64,000 nt of DNA, taken from contig NZ_JAKRNT010000014.1 in assembly GCF_022346605.1 (NCBI RefSeq), positions 39,118 through 103,117 on the forward strand, written 5' to 3'. The translations under genes and the position numbers were made by a program. A model generated the notes under the pieces. It saw nothing but the letters and a program-made list of their open reading frames with translations. It made no database searches and was not told where the DNA came from. This document shows positions 19,245-27,558 of this stretch, one piece after another. The first letter of the stretch is position 1. The number at the start of each line of letters is the position of its first letter. Origin of the DNA: Sporosarcina sp. ACRSL. GTDB lineage: Bacteria; Bacillota; Bacilli; Bacillales_A; Planococcaceae.

Positions 19245-19575
19245 AAGTTGAAACAATAATAATCCATGAAATATGGATGAGGATAACTAACGTATAAATG
19301 CAAAGTGTGACAGCGAGTAAATTTCTCACCAATTGGGACGGTTTTAGAAAATGCATGACGATGAATAGCAGAATCGGAAGACTTGCCTTCATTAAATAAA
19401 ACGCAACGACATTAGATTCATAGAGGAAACGCACGAATATATTCGCTTCTTGGATATGACCGTAACGGATGCCGAAATCAGTGAAAATCGCATCGATCAT
19501 GCATAAGCAAAATAGAAGAAAACATGTATGTAATAATCGGTCTTTGGAAGAGGGAAGTGCTTTGGTCGTTTCCAT
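19237..19575 (-). CDS. Small DUF5658-like membrane protein
   Basis: About 112 aa with three membrane segments (FLLFCLCMIDAIFTDFGIRY; VVAFYLMKASLPILLFIVMH; LLAVTLCIYTLVILIHISW). Family resemblance to DUF5658; function unknown. TCAGGAG lies at the right distance from the ATG at 19575, so the longer frame upstream is rejected. The 3' end overlaps the convergent DUF368 gene by 8 bp. Confidence 0.75.
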   Translation of the reverse strand: METTKALPSSKDRLLHTCFLLFCLCMIDAIFTDFGIRYGHIQEANIFVRFLYESNVVAFYLMKASLPILLFIVMHFLKPSQLVRNLLAVTLCIYTLVILIHISWIIIVSTFI

Positions 19576-19695
19576 ATCTATCACTCCTGACATAATTGGC
19601 ATTCATCAGTTAGGATATGGAGAGAATAGATGATTTATTCAAAGAAGCGGCATAAAGATTTTATGGCAATACAAAATATATTGATGGACGGCTAG

Positions 19696-19738
19696 AAAAA
19701 CGCCAACGAAAAGGAATCCATTTCGTTGGCGTTTTTTG
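19696..19738. terminator. Intrinsic terminator of katA
   Basis: AAAAACGCCAACGAAA pairs with TTTCGTTGGCGTTTTTT. The strong stem serves the catalase gene on the minus strand and transcripts from the left. Confidence 0.88.
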
Positions 19739-19743
19739 TATTC

Positions 19744-21240
19744 TTATTTACTTGTAACTTCTTGTTTCACTAGTACGTCATCCATTGAAATCCCAAGCGC
19801 CGCTGCTACTCCTTCGCCATAAGCAGGATCCGCTTGGTAGCAGTGACGGATATGTCGATATTTGATTTCGTTTGGAGCATCTCCAAGATTACGGGCGGTG
19901 TTGCCGAACAACAGCTCTTTTTGTTCGTCACTCATTAAATTGAACAATTTGCCCGGTTGTGTGAAATAATCACTGTCATCCTCACGGAAATCCCAGTGCG
20001 CTGCATCGTCATAAATTTTAAGTGGCCGCTCTTTAAAGTCAGGCTGTTCCTTCCACTCTCCGAAACTGTTCGGCTCATAGGAAGTCTTGCTTCCATAGTT
20101 GCCATCAACCCGCATCGCGCCATCACGGTGGTAGCTGTGGACTGGACATTTTGGAGCGTTGACCGGAATTTGGTGATGATTCACTCCGAGGCGGTAACGC
20201 TGTGCATCTCCGTATGAGAACAGTCTTGCTTGCAACATTTTATCAGGTGAGAAGCCGATGCCTGGCACGATTGCAGCAGGTGTGAAAGCAGCTTGCTCAA
20301 CTTCTGCAAAGTAGTTTTCCGGATTACGATTCAATTCAAACTCGCCAACTTCGATGAGAGGGAAGTCGCCTTTATACCAGACCTTTGTTAAATCAAACGG
20401 GTTGTACGGCATATTGAGTGCCTGTTCTTCCGTCATTACTTGGATATACATTTTCCATTTCGGGAAGTTGCCGTTGTCGATGTTATCCAATAGATCACGT
20501 TGATGTGTTTCACGGTCAGTACCGATCAATTCGGCAGCTTGTTCGTCTGTTAAATTCTCAATTCCTTGTTGGGAGCGGAAATGGAACTTAACCCAAACAC
20601 GTTCATTATTCTCGTTGATCATACTATACGTATGGCTTCCGAAGCCATGCATGTGACGATAGGACTTCGGAATTCCACGATCACTCATGACGATTGTAAT
20701 TTGGTGCAATGCTTCAGGAAGGGAAGTCCAAAAATCCCAGTTGTTTGTCGCACTTCTCATATTCGTACGCGGATCCCTTTTGACAGCGTGGTTCAAGTCA
20801 GGAAATTGAAGCGGATCTCTGAAAAAGAAAACAGGTGTGTTATTTCCGACGAGATCCCAGTTACCTTCTTCCGTGTAAAACTTCAGAGCGAAACCACGGA
20901 TATCTCGTTCCGCATCAGCAGCTCCACGCTCGCCGGCAACCGTTGAAAAGCGAGCAAACATTTCCGTCTTTTTCCCGACTTCGGAGAAAATTTTCGCTCT
21001 TGTATATTGAGTAATATCATTCGTTACTGTAAAAGTCCCATAAGCTCCAGACCCTTTTGCATGCATACGGCGTTCAGGAATGACTTCGCGGTCGAAATGT
21101 GCAAGTTTTTCAATTAACCATACATCTTGTAAAAGGACCGGCCCTCTAGGACCTGCAGTCATTGAGTTCTGGTTGTCCACAACAGGAGCGCCTGCAGCTG
21201 TCGTTAACTTACTTTGAGAATGATTATCATTGTTTGTCAT
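19744..21240 (-). CDS. katA: Catalase (monofunctional haem, KatA-type)
   Basis: 498 aa, small-subunit clade catalase that splits hydrogen peroxide in the cytoplasm. Catalytic motif [20 protein letters not shown] holds the distal histidine, and the proximal haem tyrosine lies in [14 protein letters not shown]. Other blocks ([24 protein letters not shown]) are intact. A PerR-like box lies about 80 bp upstream, so peroxide induction is likely. Confidence 0.96.
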   Translation of the reverse strand: MTNNDNHSQSKLTTAAGAPVVDNQNSMTAGPRGPVLLQDVWLIEKLAHFDREVIPERRMHAKGSGAYGTFTVTNDITQYTRAKIFSEVGKKTEMFARFSTVAGERGAADAERDIRGFALKFYTEEGNWDLVGNNTPVFFFRDPLQFPDLNHAVKRDPRTNMRSATNNWDFWTSLPEALHQITIVMSDRGIPKSYRHMHGFGSHTYSMINENNERVWVKFHFRSQQGIENLTDEQAAELIGTDRETHQRDLLDNIDNGNFPKWKMYIQVMTEEQALNMPYNPFDLTKVWYKGDFPLIEVGEFELNRNPENYFAEVEQAAFTPAAIVPGIGFSPDKMLQARLFSYGDAQRYRLGVNHHQIPVNAPKCPVHSYHRDGAMRVDGNYGSKTSYEPNSFGEWKEQPDFKERPLKIYDDAAHWDFREDDSDYFTQPGKLFNLMSDEQKELLFGNTARNLGDAPNEIKYRHIRHCYQADPAYGEGVAAALGISMDDVLVKQEVTSK

Positions 21241-21320
21241 TGATAATGCCCCCTAAATTTAATAGTCTTCTTACTCTCCCATTCAATATAACATAGGTGT
21301 TTTATGAAATCTACAGTTAA

Positions 21321-21335
21321 TTATAATCATTATTG
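21321..21335 (-). promoter_or_regulatory. Probable PerR box upstream of katA
   Basis: TTATAATCATTATTG matches the Bacillus PerR consensus TTATAATNATTATAA at all but the last two positions, about 80 bp upstream of the catalase start. Regulation of katA by PerR is established in Bacillus; here it is inferred from the site. Confidence 0.65.
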
Positions 21336-21410
21336 AAAAGTAATTGGTATCGCATTATTTCTATTATATTTAACTAATTATATAGAATGGTCGTAAAACT
21401 CAGGTAAATA

Positions 21411-22211
21411 CTATAAACTATTATTATGAGGCAAAACCCATTCTCCTACAGATTGACCCATTTTTACTTCCTCATTCGATTGAACCGTTGGTCGGAAGGA
21501 ACCGTTATTTTCCAAAAATAAAATGACAGTCGATCCAAATGAGAAATGGCCAAACTTCTCGCCTTTTGTACATATGTTGGAGGAATCCAAAATATGAATA
21601 CTATTCACATTCAAAGCTCCAACTTTAATTATCGCCATCCTTCCATGGACGGTTGAAATTTCGGATATGAGTCGGTAATTTGTCGCAAAAGGCTCGTTGC
21701 CTAGGCGCATTCCTAGATCATTGACAGGATAAGACATTGTGCCAAGAGCATATCTGGACAATAGCTCACCGTCATATGGATAGTGAAAATGATGATAATG
21801 GCTAGGGGAGAGGTAAAAAATATAAAAAAATCCCCCTTTATATGGAATTGTCCTCTTTTCATCTCCCAATATTTTCTTTATACTATATAGATGGTTCTTA
21901 ATCATGAATGATTGGTTCGTATCGATGGTTCCAAACTCCTTAACGATACCGTCTACCGGGGAAATAAGTGTTTCGTCGCGCATATCGATCGGACGGGAAC
22001 CCTTTTTCAAATTACGCGTAAAATAAGCTTGAAGGCTACTATAATGATCAATCGGGAATTCTGCTTCCGACTCGTTTATATGATAGGTCTGTGCAAAAGG
22101 TTTGATCAGTTTCTTGCTTACACGAGATTTTGCAATTGTTTTTAAAAGAGCGGATGATACGGGATGGCCGCTCAGTTCGACAAATCGGTTGAATAGTATT
22201 TTTTTCATTTC
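21411..22211 (-). CDS. psd: Phosphatidylserine decarboxylase
   Basis: About 266 aa, the membrane enzyme that converts phosphatidylserine to phosphatidylethanolamine. Self-cleavage to form the pyruvoyl group is expected at the GS bond in FSFGSTV near the C-terminus; the family motif is usually LGST, so the first residue is changed. SPVDG, YHHFHYPYDG and the histidines of the catalytic site are present. GGAG sits before the chosen ATG; the frame is open another 42 codons upstream, rejected. Divergent from pssA with a 68-bp gap. Confidence 0.92.
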   Translation of the reverse strand, partial: EMKKILFNRFVELSGHPVSSALLKTIAKSRVSKKLIKPFAQTYHINESEAEFPIDHYSSLQAYFTRNLKKGSRPIDMRDETLISPVDGIVKEFGTIDTNQSFMIKNHLYSIKKILGDEKRTIPYKGGFFYIFYLSPSHYHHFHYPYDGELLSRYALGTMSYPVNDLGMRLGNEPFATNYRLISEISTVHGRMAIIKVGALNVNSIHILDSSNICTKGEKFGHFSFGSTVILFLENNGSFRPTVQSNEEVKMGQSVGEWVLPHNNSL

Positions 22212-22279
22212 ATCAGTCTCCAATACTTTTATAGTAGGTAACAACAAGTCAGAAAGATTATTATACTGGAGGGATTTCC

Positions 22280-22813
22280 ATGTTTTTATCCAGATACTTA
22301 GATTATACGAAAATAAAGGGCCAATTGGCGAATGCAATCACGATTACGAATTTAAGTTTTGGAATCATTGCAATTATTCTTATTGCTAAGGGTTTAGGTC
22401 ATATGAGTCTCGTTTTCATTTTCCTAGCAGCTCTTTTCGATCGATTTGATGGTTTAGTCGCCCGCCACTTTCACGCTGAATCTCTCTTCGGAAAAGAATT
22501 GGATTCGTTAAGTGACATCGTCTCATTCGGGGTCGCACCCGCACTTCTAATTTATATGACCGATTTATCCGAGATGCTATGGGTAGGGATTGCTGCGACT
22601 GTCTTTTACATTGCAACAGGGGCTATTCGACTAGCGCGTTACAACGTCAAAGAGTTTGATGGGTCATTTTATGGCTTGCCGATTACTGCGGCAGGCGTAC
22701 TGTTGACACTATGCTATTTCCTAAGCCCTTATGTCGGACCTCCATTTTTTGTCATTGTCATGGTCGTTCTCGGCGTGGCTATGATCAGCAATATCCGTAT
22801 TGCGAAGGTATAA
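22280..22813 (+). CDS. pssA: CDP-diacylglycerol--serine O-phosphatidyltransferase
   Basis: 177 aa multi-pass membrane enzyme that makes phosphatidylserine from CDP-DAG and serine. The CDP-alcohol phosphotransferase motif is complete: D-x3-DGxxAR...GxxLDSLxD (residues about 52-76). Its product is the substrate of the divergently encoded Psd, so the pair forms the phosphatidylethanolamine branch. ACTGGAGGG precedes the ATG. Confidence 0.93.
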   Translation: MFLSRYLDYTKIKGQLANAITITNLSFGIIAIILIAKGLGHMSLVFIFLAALFDRFDGLVARHFHAESLFGKELDSLSDIVSFGVAPALLIYMTDLSEMLWVGIAATVFYIATGAIRLARYNVKEFDGSFYGLPITAAGVLLTLCYFLSPYVGPPFFVIVMVVLGVAMISNIRIAKV

Positions 22814-22885
22814 CCAACCGTTTTTTCTCAATGATGAACTTTACATCTCCAATTTGCAGGAGTATAATTTAATATGTCCCAAATT

Positions 22886-22973
22886 GGAGACGTACCCAAG
22901 AGGCTGAAGGGGGCTGACTCGAAATCAGCTAGGGCGTTCACGCGCCGCGGGGGTTCAAATCCTCTCGTCTCCG
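22886..22973 (+). tRNA. tRNA-Ser (anticodon CGA)
   Basis: 88 nt class II tRNA. Acceptor arms GGAGACG (22886-22892) and CGTCTCC (22966-22972) pair perfectly. The anticodon stem is GCTGA/TCAGC with loop CTCGAAA, so the anticodon is CGA and it reads UCG. A long variable arm and the T-loop GGTTCAAATCC follow; CCA is not encoded. The 3' 26 bases are part of the element's 28-bp direct repeat, so this gene is the integration target. Confidence 0.95.
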
Positions 22974-22975
22974 TA
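22948..22975 (+). repeat. attL core (28-bp direct repeat)
   Basis: The 28 bases from the T-arm of tRNA-Ser to just past its 3' end recur exactly at 51794-51821; the sequences differ immediately on either side. This is the usual target of tyrosine integrases, and an integrase gene lies next to it. Confidence 0.92.
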
Positions 22976-23005
22976 ATCAGAAACCGAAGGATTTCAAACA
23001 GTGTC

Positions 23006-23038
23006 AAAACCCTTGTGTTTACAAGGGTTTTTCTTTTT
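23006..23038 (+). terminator. Terminator-like hairpin next to attL
   Basis: AAAACCCTTGT pairs with ACAAGGGTTTT, then a T-run. It lies just after tRNA-Ser and may end its transcript. Confidence 0.75.
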
Positions 23039-23072
23039 GTCTATGTCATCAGATTGTATCTAATTAAAACAA

Positions 23073-23102
23073 ACCGATGTTAAATCCGATGTTAACATCG
23101 GG
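23073..23102. promoter_or_regulatory. Probable integrase arm-type sites (left)
   Basis: CCGATGTTAA occurs twice in direct orientation and once inverted (TTAACATCGG) within 30 bp, between attL and the integrase stop. The same ACCGATGTTAA is found at 51723-51733 near attR, as expected for arm-type integrase or excisionase binding sites. Confidence 0.55.
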
Positions 23103-23114
23103 TAGAAAGCTTAA

Positions 23115-24287
23115 TTAGATGCCCATGAAGCTATTGAATTTATTGATGGCTTCTTCTTTTGCTTTTTCCGAAACATGGGCGTAAATATTCATGGTTGTTT
23201 TGATATCGCTATGTCCTAAACGATCCTGGACTTCCTTTAAACTGGCTCCTGCTTCAAAGAGCAATGAGCAGTGCGTATGACGTAGCCCGTGTGTCGTAAT
23301 CTTTTCTAATTGGTATTTCTTCTGCACATGCAAGATCCACTTTCGAGTTTTTGTAGGCTTAACGAATTCATTGCGTTCGTTGCTGAATACGAGTTGCTTG
23401 GGTTGCAACGTATTAAAGCCCAGTACCAAATAATCTTTCTTCTGTTTCTTCTTCCATTCTTTTAAGATTGCCATTGTTGTGTCGTCCATTTTGATAGTGC
23501 GAGCAATTCCGGTTTTTGTGGACTTTACATATAACTGATTATCTTTACCGTGCGCAATAGCCTTGTTGATACGGATTTCATTTGCCGAAAAGTTGAGGTC
23601 GTTCCAAGTAAGTGCTAACGCTTCTCCTTTTCTCATACCGCTAAAGGCGAGTAGACGGAATAAAACATAGGCTTTGTAGTTGCTACCTTGTTCCAAGCAT
23701 GAAAGGAACTCAATCAGCTGTTCACGATTATAAAAGTTCTCCATTTCATTGTCGTTCTCTACAATAACCTTCTTGGAAGCATTGGTAGGCATGTCTACAT
23801 ATGCAAATGGATTAGTTTGAAGATAGCCACGCTTAATGGCGAAGTCTAACACTTTCGCGGCATATGCTTTGACCATGCGGAAATTTTTCAACTTTGATGA
23901 CCACTCATCTACATGCTTCTGGCATACATCCACATTAATCATTTCAATCTTATAAGCGCCCATGGCAGGAAGGATGTGATTTCTAAAAAGACCCGTTGTC
24001 TTGACGAATGTACTTTCTTCCACCGTCTTTTCGTACTGGATGTTCCATAAAACGTAAATCTCCTGGAATGTCTCTGCACGTTGCTTATGAAACGTACCTT
24101 TCTCAATCTCTACTTTTATTCTAGCGAGTGCTATTTCTGCTTCTTTTTTAGTTCTGAAGCTGCTTCGTGTGGTGCGCTTTTCATTCCCTGTCAATGGGTC
24201 AATGCCAATGTATACTTTGAAACGGTAGCGCTTCTGACCATTTTTCAATGTGTAGCTTTCAATAGATGTTGTTTTTTTCTTTGCCAC
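23115..24287 (-). CDS. int: Tyrosine-family integrase of the element
   Basis: About 390 aa. An AP2-type arm-binding domain (SYTLKNGQKRYRFKVYIG), a core-binding SAM-like domain (about 70-170), and the catalytic domain with R in FSGMRKGEALALTW, HGLRHTHCSLLF and the nucleophile tyrosine in MNIYAHVSEKAKE. GGGGGA precedes the GTG start at 24287; the frame is open a further 23 codons, rejected. It catalyses integration and excision at tRNA-Ser and sits beside attL, facing it, as is usual for Tn916-type integrases. Confidence 0.93.
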   Translation of the reverse strand: MAKKKTTSIESYTLKNGQKRYRFKVYIGIDPLTGNEKRTTRSSFRTKKEAEIALARIKVEIEKGTFHKQRAETFQEIYVLWNIQYEKTVEESTFVKTTGLFRNHILPAMGAYKIEMINVDVCQKHVDEWSSKLKNFRMVKAYAAKVLDFAIKRGYLQTNPFAYVDMPTNASKKVIVENDNEMENFYNREQLIEFLSCLEQGSNYKAYVLFRLLAFSGMRKGEALALTWNDLNFSANEIRINKAIAHGKDNQLYVKSTKTGIARTIKMDDTTMAILKEWKKKQKKDYLVLGFNTLQPKQLVFSNERNEFVKPTKTRKWILHVQKKYQLEKITTHGLRHTHCSLLFEAGASLKEVQDRLGHSDIKTTMNIYAHVSEKAKEEAINKFNSFMGI

Positions 24288-24410
24288 AGTTAATCCCCCA
24301 TTCCTTATTCGGAGGCAAGGTCGGGGTGCCGAGAGCAATGACTCGGCAATCAACATATATCATGACCGGCTACTAATTGCAATTTCCCTTACCTGCCCCC
24401 TTAATTCTGA

Positions 24411-24680
24411 TTAATGACTGTTTTTTTCCAAAAAGTCATCAATTTCTTTTTTTGATACACGCTTCACACCGTCGATTTCACAGACCCTCAAGCCCAATTC
24501 TCTGAACTTTATGAACGTGTTGTAGGAGACCCCTGCATAAGCAGATCCTTCTTTTAAACTCATCCATTCTTTGCTTAATTGCTGCTCATTGTATTGATTC
24601 ATTGCTTCTCTCACAGTATTTAGCACTACATTCCGTAGCTGCTCCTCAAGTCCTTGAGGCATGTCTAATTCGATACGCAT
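24411..24680 (-). CDS. xis: Excisionase-like small HTH protein
   Basis: 89 aa. The C-terminal half is a MerR/HTH_17-like winged helix (WMSLKEGSAYAGVSYNTFIKF, then KRVSKKEIDDFLEKN), as in Xis proteins; the N-terminal half is a helical region rich in N, Q and E. It lies upstream of the integrase on the same strand, 123 bp apart, the standard int-xis arrangement. Its likely role is to direct excision; a simple repressor role is also possible. Confidence 0.78.
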   Translation of the reverse strand: MRIELDMPQGLEEQLRNVVLNTVREAMNQYNEQQLSKEWMSLKEGSAYAGVSYNTFIKFRELGLRVCEIDGVKRVSKKEIDDFLEKNSH

Positions 24681-24942
24681 TTCCTCATACTCCTATGTTT
24701 TCTCTCTGGATATTTTTGTCGGAAAGTGAATTATGAAAACAAAAAAGCAACCAATAGATATCTCATAAAAACACAAAAGAAGGCGCAAGGATACAATTCC
24801 CTGTGTCTACTTTTATGCTATTATGCGCTATCTTTGGTTGCGCGGTTATCTTTTGTGTGATTGAAGAGCGTGTGAATGTCAAGGGCCCTTCGATAATTCT
24901 AGCCTAATACATAATTAAGTAAACTGTCAAATGAAAAAAGTG

Positions 24943-25135
24943 TTGCAAATTAAAAGGTGATATTGTATCTTGAAGTTACACATAGGCAACATTGACTGTT
25001 GCAACGGATAAAAATCTTTATAAAGACACTCACAGATAAGCGCGTTGCTAGCGAAATAAAATTGAATGCGGATGAACCCTTATGCCAACTGTAAGGGGTT
25101 CGCTTTCAATTTTGGCTAGCAGTGGGCTTTTTTTG
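24943..25135 (+). promoter_or_regulatory. Promoter and long attenuator-like hairpin before the first HTH gene
   Basis: A 483-bp gap. TTGCAA (24943) and TATCTT (24966) with a 17-bp spacer form a candidate promoter. From 25047 to 25120 the DNA folds into a long hairpin (GCTAGC at both ends, AAATTGAA/TTTCAATTT, GAACCCTTA/TAAGGGGTTC) followed by a T-run to 25135. It lies between promoter and gene, so it looks like a transcription attenuator, perhaps under antisense or copy-number control. Confidence 0.6.
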
Positions 25136-25163
25136 TTCGAAATCAGATTGGAGGGGAATATTG

Positions 25164-25580
25164 ATGGAAGTAAACGAGAGAGAAACTGAATGGAGAATAA
25201 AAGGATCTTACTTAAAAAAACTCCGAGCAGATCATGAGATGAGCAGAGCAGAACTTGCGCGTCAAATGAATGTAAGCGAAGCAAGACTAGCAAGATTAGA
25301 AAATGGAAATGGTGTCAAAGATGCGAAACTGCTGTCCAATTACTATGAACTGATCTTTAAACATCACGACTTAGAGAATGAGCTAGAGGCGTTATACATC
25401 CTTCACGGTAGGATGATGAAGAAGTATGTGTATACAACAAACAGCGTACGCGAAGAAAGCTTGATAAACAATCTTGAGCAGATTAGAAGTATGGAAAGTA
25501 AAGCAAATGAGAGATTGATAAAAGGATCCAATCAGTTAATGTCTGAAAAAACTAGGTTCAACCCACGAAATATCATCTGA
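25164..25580 (+). CDS. XRE-family HTH regulator
   Basis: 138 aa from the ATG after GGAGGGG. An HTH domain lies near residues 12-65 (SYLKKLRADHEMSRAELARQ, then SEARLARLENGNGVKDAKLL), followed by a charged helical tail. It is the first gene of the element's rightward replication/regulation module, downstream of the attenuator-like hairpin, and is likely a controller of that module. No close family name recognised. Confidence 0.78.
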   Translation: MEVNERETEWRIKGSYLKKLRADHEMSRAELARQMNVSEARLARLENGNGVKDAKLLSNYYELIFKHHDLENELEALYILHGRMMKKYVYTTNSVREESLINNLEQIRSMESKANERLIKGSNQLMSEKTRFNPRNII

Positions 25581-25842
25581 TTTGTAAAAACGACGGAAAC
25601 ACGATGAAATCAAGCTTTTTACAAAGGGGTGAAAACCCATATAAATAGGGGCCTTATGGCTACTAGGCTTGTACCAAGGTAGGAGCTAATTTGTTAAGCG
25701 TATGTACAATAACCAAAAATGTATAGGTAATCTAATAGTTTTAACTAGAATTTAGTAGAAATAGCAATAGATTGTCGTGTAAATAGTGCTAGAACATGCG
25801 TAATAATTCTTTTGAAGAAATTTTTTGAGGAGAGGGATTATT
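25581..25842 (+). other. Non-coding spacer, possible origin region
   Basis: About 260 bp without a gene between two regulators upstream of the Rep protein. It contains short inverted repeats: GGGGTGAAAACCC near 25626 and a GCCTTATGGCTACTAGGC block near 25651. Rep_trans proteins act on such sites as replication or transfer origins, but I cannot identify a known nick motif, so this is a suggestion only. Confidence 0.25.
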
Positions 25843-26166
25843 ATGCAGTTCAATCACTATAAACTTAAAGCGGCCCGTTGCTTGAAGGGTTACAGCGTAG
25901 AAGAGATGGCTAGACGTACTGGAATAGATACACATGCTTACTGGCGTATGGAAAGTGGTAAAACCCAATTGAAGGTGCAGTACTTTTTAAAGATTGCTAC
26001 GGTATTGAATCAGCCGCTTACTTACTTTATTGAGGAGAGCGAATTGCTAAGTGATGTTACAGATCGTGTAACAGAGCTTCGAATCTTGTTGGATCGTTTG
26101 GACAGTGAAGGAAAAGAGCAATATTTAGCGTTAATAAAAACTTTAGATACTGTTTGTACAACATAA
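25843..26166 (+). CDS. XRE-family HTH regulator, short
   Basis: 107 aa from the ATG after GAGGAGAGGG. Almost the whole N-terminal two-thirds is an HTH (YKLKAARCLKGYSVEEMARR, then DTHAYWRMESGKTQLKVQYF), followed by a helical tail. It lies 112 bp upstream of the Rep gene and is a likely repressor of it or of the int/xis region. Same general type as the preceding regulator but not a close copy. Confidence 0.78.
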   Translation: MQFNHYKLKAARCLKGYSVEEMARRTGIDTHAYWRMESGKTQLKVQYFLKIATVLNQPLTYFIEESELLSDVTDRVTELRILLDRLDSEGKEQYLALIKTLDTVCTT

Positions 26167-26278
26167 TTGTAAAAAGTATAAAAAAACTTTGCAATTGATG
26201 TTATATAAACGACTTTTTGGCGGGTAACTTTAAAAGAAGCACGAAATACAACGGGAAAACCAGAGAAGAGGGGAAGCT

Positions 26279-27322
26279 GTGATTGATACATTTGAGATTT
26301 CGTTAGAATCTGCTTATTCAATTGTTGACTTATTGAGCATGGAGCTAGAGAAGGAAATAAAGTTTGTGAGCAGAAACGCTTGTAAGATTTCTAATCCACT
26401 TGGTCAACCTGGAGTGAGAGCAATCAATATTACAAGACAGAAGAATAGTAATATGTACAGTATAGCTGTTGAGATTAATCCTACTGAGCTGTTAAAAGAG
26501 GCTCCAAGTATTGAGCTGTTTGACTGTAGTCAAGAGAATGTAGAAGCTCTACAACGCACATTAAACGAAGTGCTAGAGTCTATTCATCCTTACTTTTCAT
26601 TAACAAGGTGGAGATGGCGTCTTACTCGTGTCGATTATGCAAGGCAGTTCTATACACCGGATGTGGAGCTATACACAATACTTGAAAGCAAAGGGCCAGT
26701 TCCATATCGCTATAAGGGTCTACAGAAGTCAGGAAGCACCTACAATGAGTGTAAGAGTTCTCGGATCAATGCCTATAATAAAGAGGATCAGCTTTCTAAG
26801 ACGAATAGCCCAGCTTTCTTAAAAGAGCAGGCAGTTGACTTGTATCGATTCGAGTACCAATGCTTAGATCCAACATACTTACTAAAGAAGTATAACGTTG
26901 ATCGTAGCGCTTGGTTGGGTTTGTTTAGAGAAGATATTGCAATTGCGGTATTAAAAGCACATCATAAACGTCACATTAAGGTTGGAGACTATTATACTTA
27001 TGGTGAAGCCGCGAAGCGGATAATGAAGCTGAATGGGAAACAGCAACGGATTAAAGAACAGGCAATTGAAGTCCTGGAATTTATCGGGGATGCGGGTTCA
27101 ATTCCTAATGCTTTGCAGGCAATTCAAAATGACGCTACCGATGTGCCAGAAAGATTTAAGTCATCGCAAGGTGAACGAAGCTATGAATTACTTAAGGATA
27201 GATTTAACGAGTTTATCAGGGAGCATCTGTGCAAGGAAGGAATCAATCCAGTGTTATTACCAAATGATTATGGTATTACAATGTTACCGAATACTTCAAC
27301 TAGGCTATTCACTATAGCTTAG
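26279..27322 (+). CDS. Replication initiation / relaxase-like protein (Rep_trans family)
   Basis: 347 aa, GTG start after AGAGGGGAAG. The domain pattern of Rep_trans (PF02486-like) proteins is visible: LTRVDYARQF near residue 118, SSRINAYNKEDQL near 160, and YRFEYQCLDPTYLL near 190. Such proteins nick one strand through a tyrosine and serve as rolling-circle initiators or MobT-type relaxases, as in Tn916 Orf20. Here it would let the excised element replicate or be mobilised by a helper. The active tyrosine cannot be chosen by eye. A terminator follows. Confidence 0.75.
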   Translation: MIDTFEISLESAYSIVDLLSMELEKEIKFVSRNACKISNPLGQPGVRAINITRQKNSNMYSIAVEINPTELLKEAPSIELFDCSQENVEALQRTLNEVLESIHPYFSLTRWRWRLTRVDYARQFYTPDVELYTILESKGPVPYRYKGLQKSGSTYNECKSSRINAYNKEDQLSKTNSPAFLKEQAVDLYRFEYQCLDPTYLLKKYNVDRSAWLGLFREDIAIAVLKAHHKRHIKVGDYYTYGEAAKRIMKLNGKQQRIKEQAIEVLEFIGDAGSIPNALQAIQNDATDVPERFKSSQGERSYELLKDRFNEFIREHLCKEGINPVLLPNDYGITMLPNTSTRLFTIA

Positions 27323-27334
27323 TTTCATATATAA

Positions 27335-27370
27335 AGCCCAGGGGTAGTGAAATGACTACCCTGGGGCTCT
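27335..27370 (+). terminator. Intrinsic terminator of the rep module
   Basis: AGCCCAGGGGTAGT pairs perfectly with ACTACCCTGGGGCT across a 6-nt loop. Confidence 0.88.
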
Positions 27371-27558
27371 TATTTCTAACGAAATAATGAAAAATAAGAC
27401 TAGGTACCCTCCAGCAATTTTTTATATTTTTTCTGTCTTAAGCACTTTTTCAAACTGTGAAAATAAATGACTACATGCTGAATACAGTAAAAACTTTTTA
27501 AAGATTAATCAGTTACAAGGTGAAATAGCTATTTATGAAGCGGACAAGAAAGCACAAG

